Below, one piece after another: positions 62,466 to 64,000 of a stretch of DNA of 64,000 nucleotides. Numbering within the stretch: the stretch's first letter is position 1; each line of letters starts with the position of its first letter. Both the position numbers and the translations under genes were made by a program. Below the pieces are notes generated by a model. That model was not told the DNA's origin, searched no databases, and saw nothing but the letters and a program-made list of their open reading frames with translations. Source of the stretch: Xanthobacteraceae bacterium (GTDB lineage Bacteria > Pseudomonadota > Alphaproteobacteria > Rhizobiales > Xanthobacteraceae); the NCBI GenBank assembly GCA_019752575.1, contig JAIELW010000006.1, positions 1 to 64,000 on the forward strand. The letters run 5' to 3'.

Positions 62466-63413
62466 TCACCGCAACTGCGTCGGCGGCGGCAGCGGCGGCG
62501 CGGACTGCTGGTTCTGCTGCGGATACTGTTGTTGCTGCTGGTATTGCGGCTGCGGCTGTTGCTGAAACTGCGGCTGCAATTGCTGCGGCGCCTGCTGGTT
62601 CGACTGCACCGGCATGTTCTGCTGATTGCCGAGTACGACAACCTTGGTGCCGATCGGCGTGCGCAGATAAAGATCGGCGATCTCTTCGTTCAATAGACGA
62701 ATACAGCCGGAAGACACGTTCGTGCCAATGGTCCACGGCTCGGCGGTGCCGTGAATGCGATAAAGCGTGTCCTTGTTGCCTTCGTAGAGATAAAGCGCGC
62801 GCGCGCCGAGCGGATTGTCGTAGCCGCCGGGCATGCGCTCCGGCAATTCCGGCTGCCGCAAACGCATTTCCTTCGGCGGCACCCAGTCCGGCCATTCCGC
62901 GACCCGGCCGACGATCGCGTTGCCGCTCCAGCCGAAACCTTCGCGGCCGACGCCGACGCCGTAACGGATCGCCTGTCCGCCTTCGCGCAGGAGATAAAGA
63001 AAATAATTTTTCGCATCGACCACCAGCGTGCCCGGCTGCTCCGAGTGGCGGAACGGCACGAGCTGGCGGCGGAATTCCGGGTTCAGATAATTCTGGTTCA
63101 CCTTGCGGATCGGAAAGCGCGCATCCGGAATTGCGTCGCGCAGATACCAAAGCTCGGCCGTCGCCTTGTCGTGCGGCCCGGCGGGAATTGGCGGCGTTTG
63201 TCCGTCCGGAACGGGGCCTTGCTGCTGAGACTGCTGCTGGTTCGAGCGCGGCTCGATATTGGCGGGCGGCATCTGCCGGTCGGTGGGATAGCGGTCGTCC
63301 GAGCGGAACGGCGGCGGCAAAGTCGGGAAGTTCTGCGCAAGCGCGGGCGCGGAACCGGCCGCAAACGCGGCCGCGCTCGCGAGAAAGTGCCTGCGCGAAA
63401 TCGTGTTCTTCAT
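62466..63413 (-). CDS. L,D-transpeptidase (YkuD family)
   Basis: Periplasmic YkuD-type L,D-transpeptidase, which cross-links peptidoglycan or anchors proteins to it. The N-terminus MKNTISRRHFLASAAAFAAG has a twin-arginine signal (SRRHFLA). After a Pro/Gln linker (35-75) the catalytic domain shows GTLVVDAKNYFLYLLREGGQ, GYDNPLGARALYLYEG and the active-site HGTAEPWTIGTNVSSGCIRL with its Cys, His and Arg. A Gln/Pro-rich tail of about 50 residues (QQPQPQYQQQQQYPQQNQQS) ends the 315-residue protein. All catalytic residues are intact. Confidence 0.94.
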   Translation of the reverse strand: MKNTISRRHFLASAAAFAAGSAPALAQNFPTLPPPFRSDDRYPTDRQMPPANIEPRSNQQQSQQQGPVPDGQTPPIPAGPHDKATAELWYLRDAIPDARFPIRKVNQNYLNPEFRRQLVPFRHSEQPGTLVVDAKNYFLYLLREGGQAIRYGVGVGREGFGWSGNAIVGRVAEWPDWVPPKEMRLRQPELPERMPGGYDNPLGARALYLYEGNKDTLYRIHGTAEPWTIGTNVSSGCIRLLNEEIADLYLRTPIGTKVVVLGNQQNMPVQSNQQAPQQLQPQFQQQPQPQYQQQQQYPQQNQQSAPPLPPPTQLR

Positions 63414-63581
63414 CCTGGCTCGTGGTCCTATCCAGCCCTTTGGCGAACCCGAGCCCGTAAGCCGGGTTCCGTTACGCCCTGTTTGCGGTATTCGCCGCCC
63501 TTTTTCCAGTTCTGCGGGGCCCGCGAGGCGAGAAAAAGGCAGCTATAAGTAAGCCTTGAATCTCTACCGGAACATGAAGCG

Positions 63582-64000
63582 ATGTCTGTAAGCCCAAGGT
63601 CCGACTCCGACGCCGCCCTCCGCCAAGTCTGGGGCGCCGAGAAATACGAGAAGAATGCCCGCTTCGTCTCGGACATGACCGGCGACGTGGTGGGCTGGCT
63701 CGCGCCGAAGCCGGGCGAGCGGATCCTCGATCTCGGCTGCGGCGACGGCGCGCTCACCGAAAAGCTGGTGCAGGCGGGTGCGATCGTCACCGGCGCGGAC
63801 AGCAGCGAGGCGCTGCTTGCCGCTGCCAGGAAACGCGGCCTCGACGTGCATTTCAAGGACGGGCAGGCGCTCGATTACGGTCCGGAATTCGACGCGGTGT
63901 TTTCGAACGCGGCACTGCATTGGATGACGCGCGCGGAAGATGTCGTGAAAGGGGTCGCCCGCGCGCTCAAGCAAGGCGGCCGTTTCGTCGCCGAGTTCGG
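63582..64000 (+). CDS. SAM-dependent methyltransferase, 3' end cut by window edge
   Basis: First 139 codons of a class I methyltransferase resembling trans-aconitate methyltransferase (Tam). Start ATG 63582 (MSVSPRSDSDAALRQVWGAE). The SAM-binding motif I is RILDLGCGDGALTEKLVQAG near 48-66, followed by VTGADSSEALLAAARKR, the acidic DALDYGPEFDAVFSNAALHW region and LKQGGRFVAEFG at the edge. It runs beyond base 64000. The 168-base gap to the L,D-transpeptidase start holds a weak GAACCCG/CGGGTTC hairpin (63445-63469) and nothing else recognised. Confidence 0.85.
   Translation, partial: MSVSPRSDSDAALRQVWGAEKYEKNARFVSDMTGDVVGWLAPKPGERILDLGCGDGALTEKLVQAGAIVTGADSSEALLAAARKRGLDVHFKDGQALDYGPEFDAVFSNAALHWMTRAEDVVKGVARALKQGGRFVAEF

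Noticed and set aside
63440-63500. GTAAGCCGGGTTCCGTTACG resembling the end of RNase P RNA
   Set aside because: Only a short match to the terminal helix; the conserved GAGGAAAGTCCGGGC core is absent and the 168-base gap cannot hold the roughly 350-400-base RNA.

Overview
The window is a 64 kb stretch of a GC-rich alphaproteobacterial chromosome, most likely a member of the Hyphomicrobiales (Rhizobiales) near the Bradyrhizobiaceae/Xanthobacteraceae. Pointers are an NDUFA12-type complex I subunit, an HdaA-type replication regulator, a long class II (B12-dependent) ribonucleotide reductase, the lptF-lptG-lptD-surA-pdxA-ksgA gene order, CtrA-type boxes (TTAA-N7-TTAA), and many 'ATGCCCGGC...GCCGGGCAT' type intergenic palindromes. 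No rRNA, tRNA, CRISPR array, prophage or insertion sequence with a transposase was seen. Coordinates come from reading the sequence; family names come from recognised motifs, not from a search.

Layout. 1-8263 (minus): a partial alcohol dehydrogenase, then the LPS-export/outer-membrane operon lptF-lptG-lptD-surA-like-pdxA-ksgA. 8425-10387 (plus): pepA and holC. 10600-13959 (minus): an outer-membrane barrel protein, a LysE exporter, a DinB protein and a polytopic membrane protein. 14100-15471 (plus): ndk and a TerC family gene. 15766-17417 (minus): purM-purN. 17585-23716 (plus): a CDP-alcohol phosphatidyltransferase, an AI-2E family permease, hdaA, ppk and ppx. 23930-26754 (minus): RNase D and a TPP enzyme. 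27002-28848 (plus): an RhlE-type helicase and an IF-1 gene. 29004-30714: divergent hppD and an Lrp/AsnC regulator. 30910-36576: aspS followed by a small glycan cluster (methyltransferase, two GT4, one GT2). 36625-40236: an EAL phosphodiesterase, a ceramidase-like protein, a DUF6498 membrane protein and a 27-residue membrane microprotein. 40307-45562: small secreted proteins, an enoyl-CoA hydratase, a frameshifted amidase, KTSC and nuclease proteins, and tandem DUF3859 genes. 45943-49341: an accessory stretch with a lower-GC core (SMI1/KNR4, HAD hydrolase, two DUF2188). 49534-53325: nrdJ with a long structured leader. 53834-57717: membrane proteins including a three-gene MotA/TolQ/ExbB-type operon. 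57922-58942: NDUFA12 and OsmC. 59078-62195: a zinc-handling locus (CDF exporter, His-rich outer-membrane protein, zinc-binding protein). 62466-64000: an L,D-transpeptidase and a partial methyltransferase.

Main points of interest. (1) Intergenic palindromic repeats also occur in frame inside genes: a 43-codon block in nrdJ and the N-terminus of the zinc-binding protein. (2) A modular set of 20-bp palindromes with an NTWWAN core is nested inside the larger repeats and once forms a terminator. (3) A proton-channel-like operon pairs an ExbB/MotA subunit with a coiled-coil partner lacking an OmpA domain and a zinc-ribbon/Gln-rich membrane protein. (4) Two tandem TGATA-N5-TATCA operators sit on the promoter of the zinc locus. 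(5) CtrA boxes precede a c-di-GMP phosphodiesterase gene and an outer-membrane protein gene, and CcrM-type GANTC sites cluster upstream of nrdJ.
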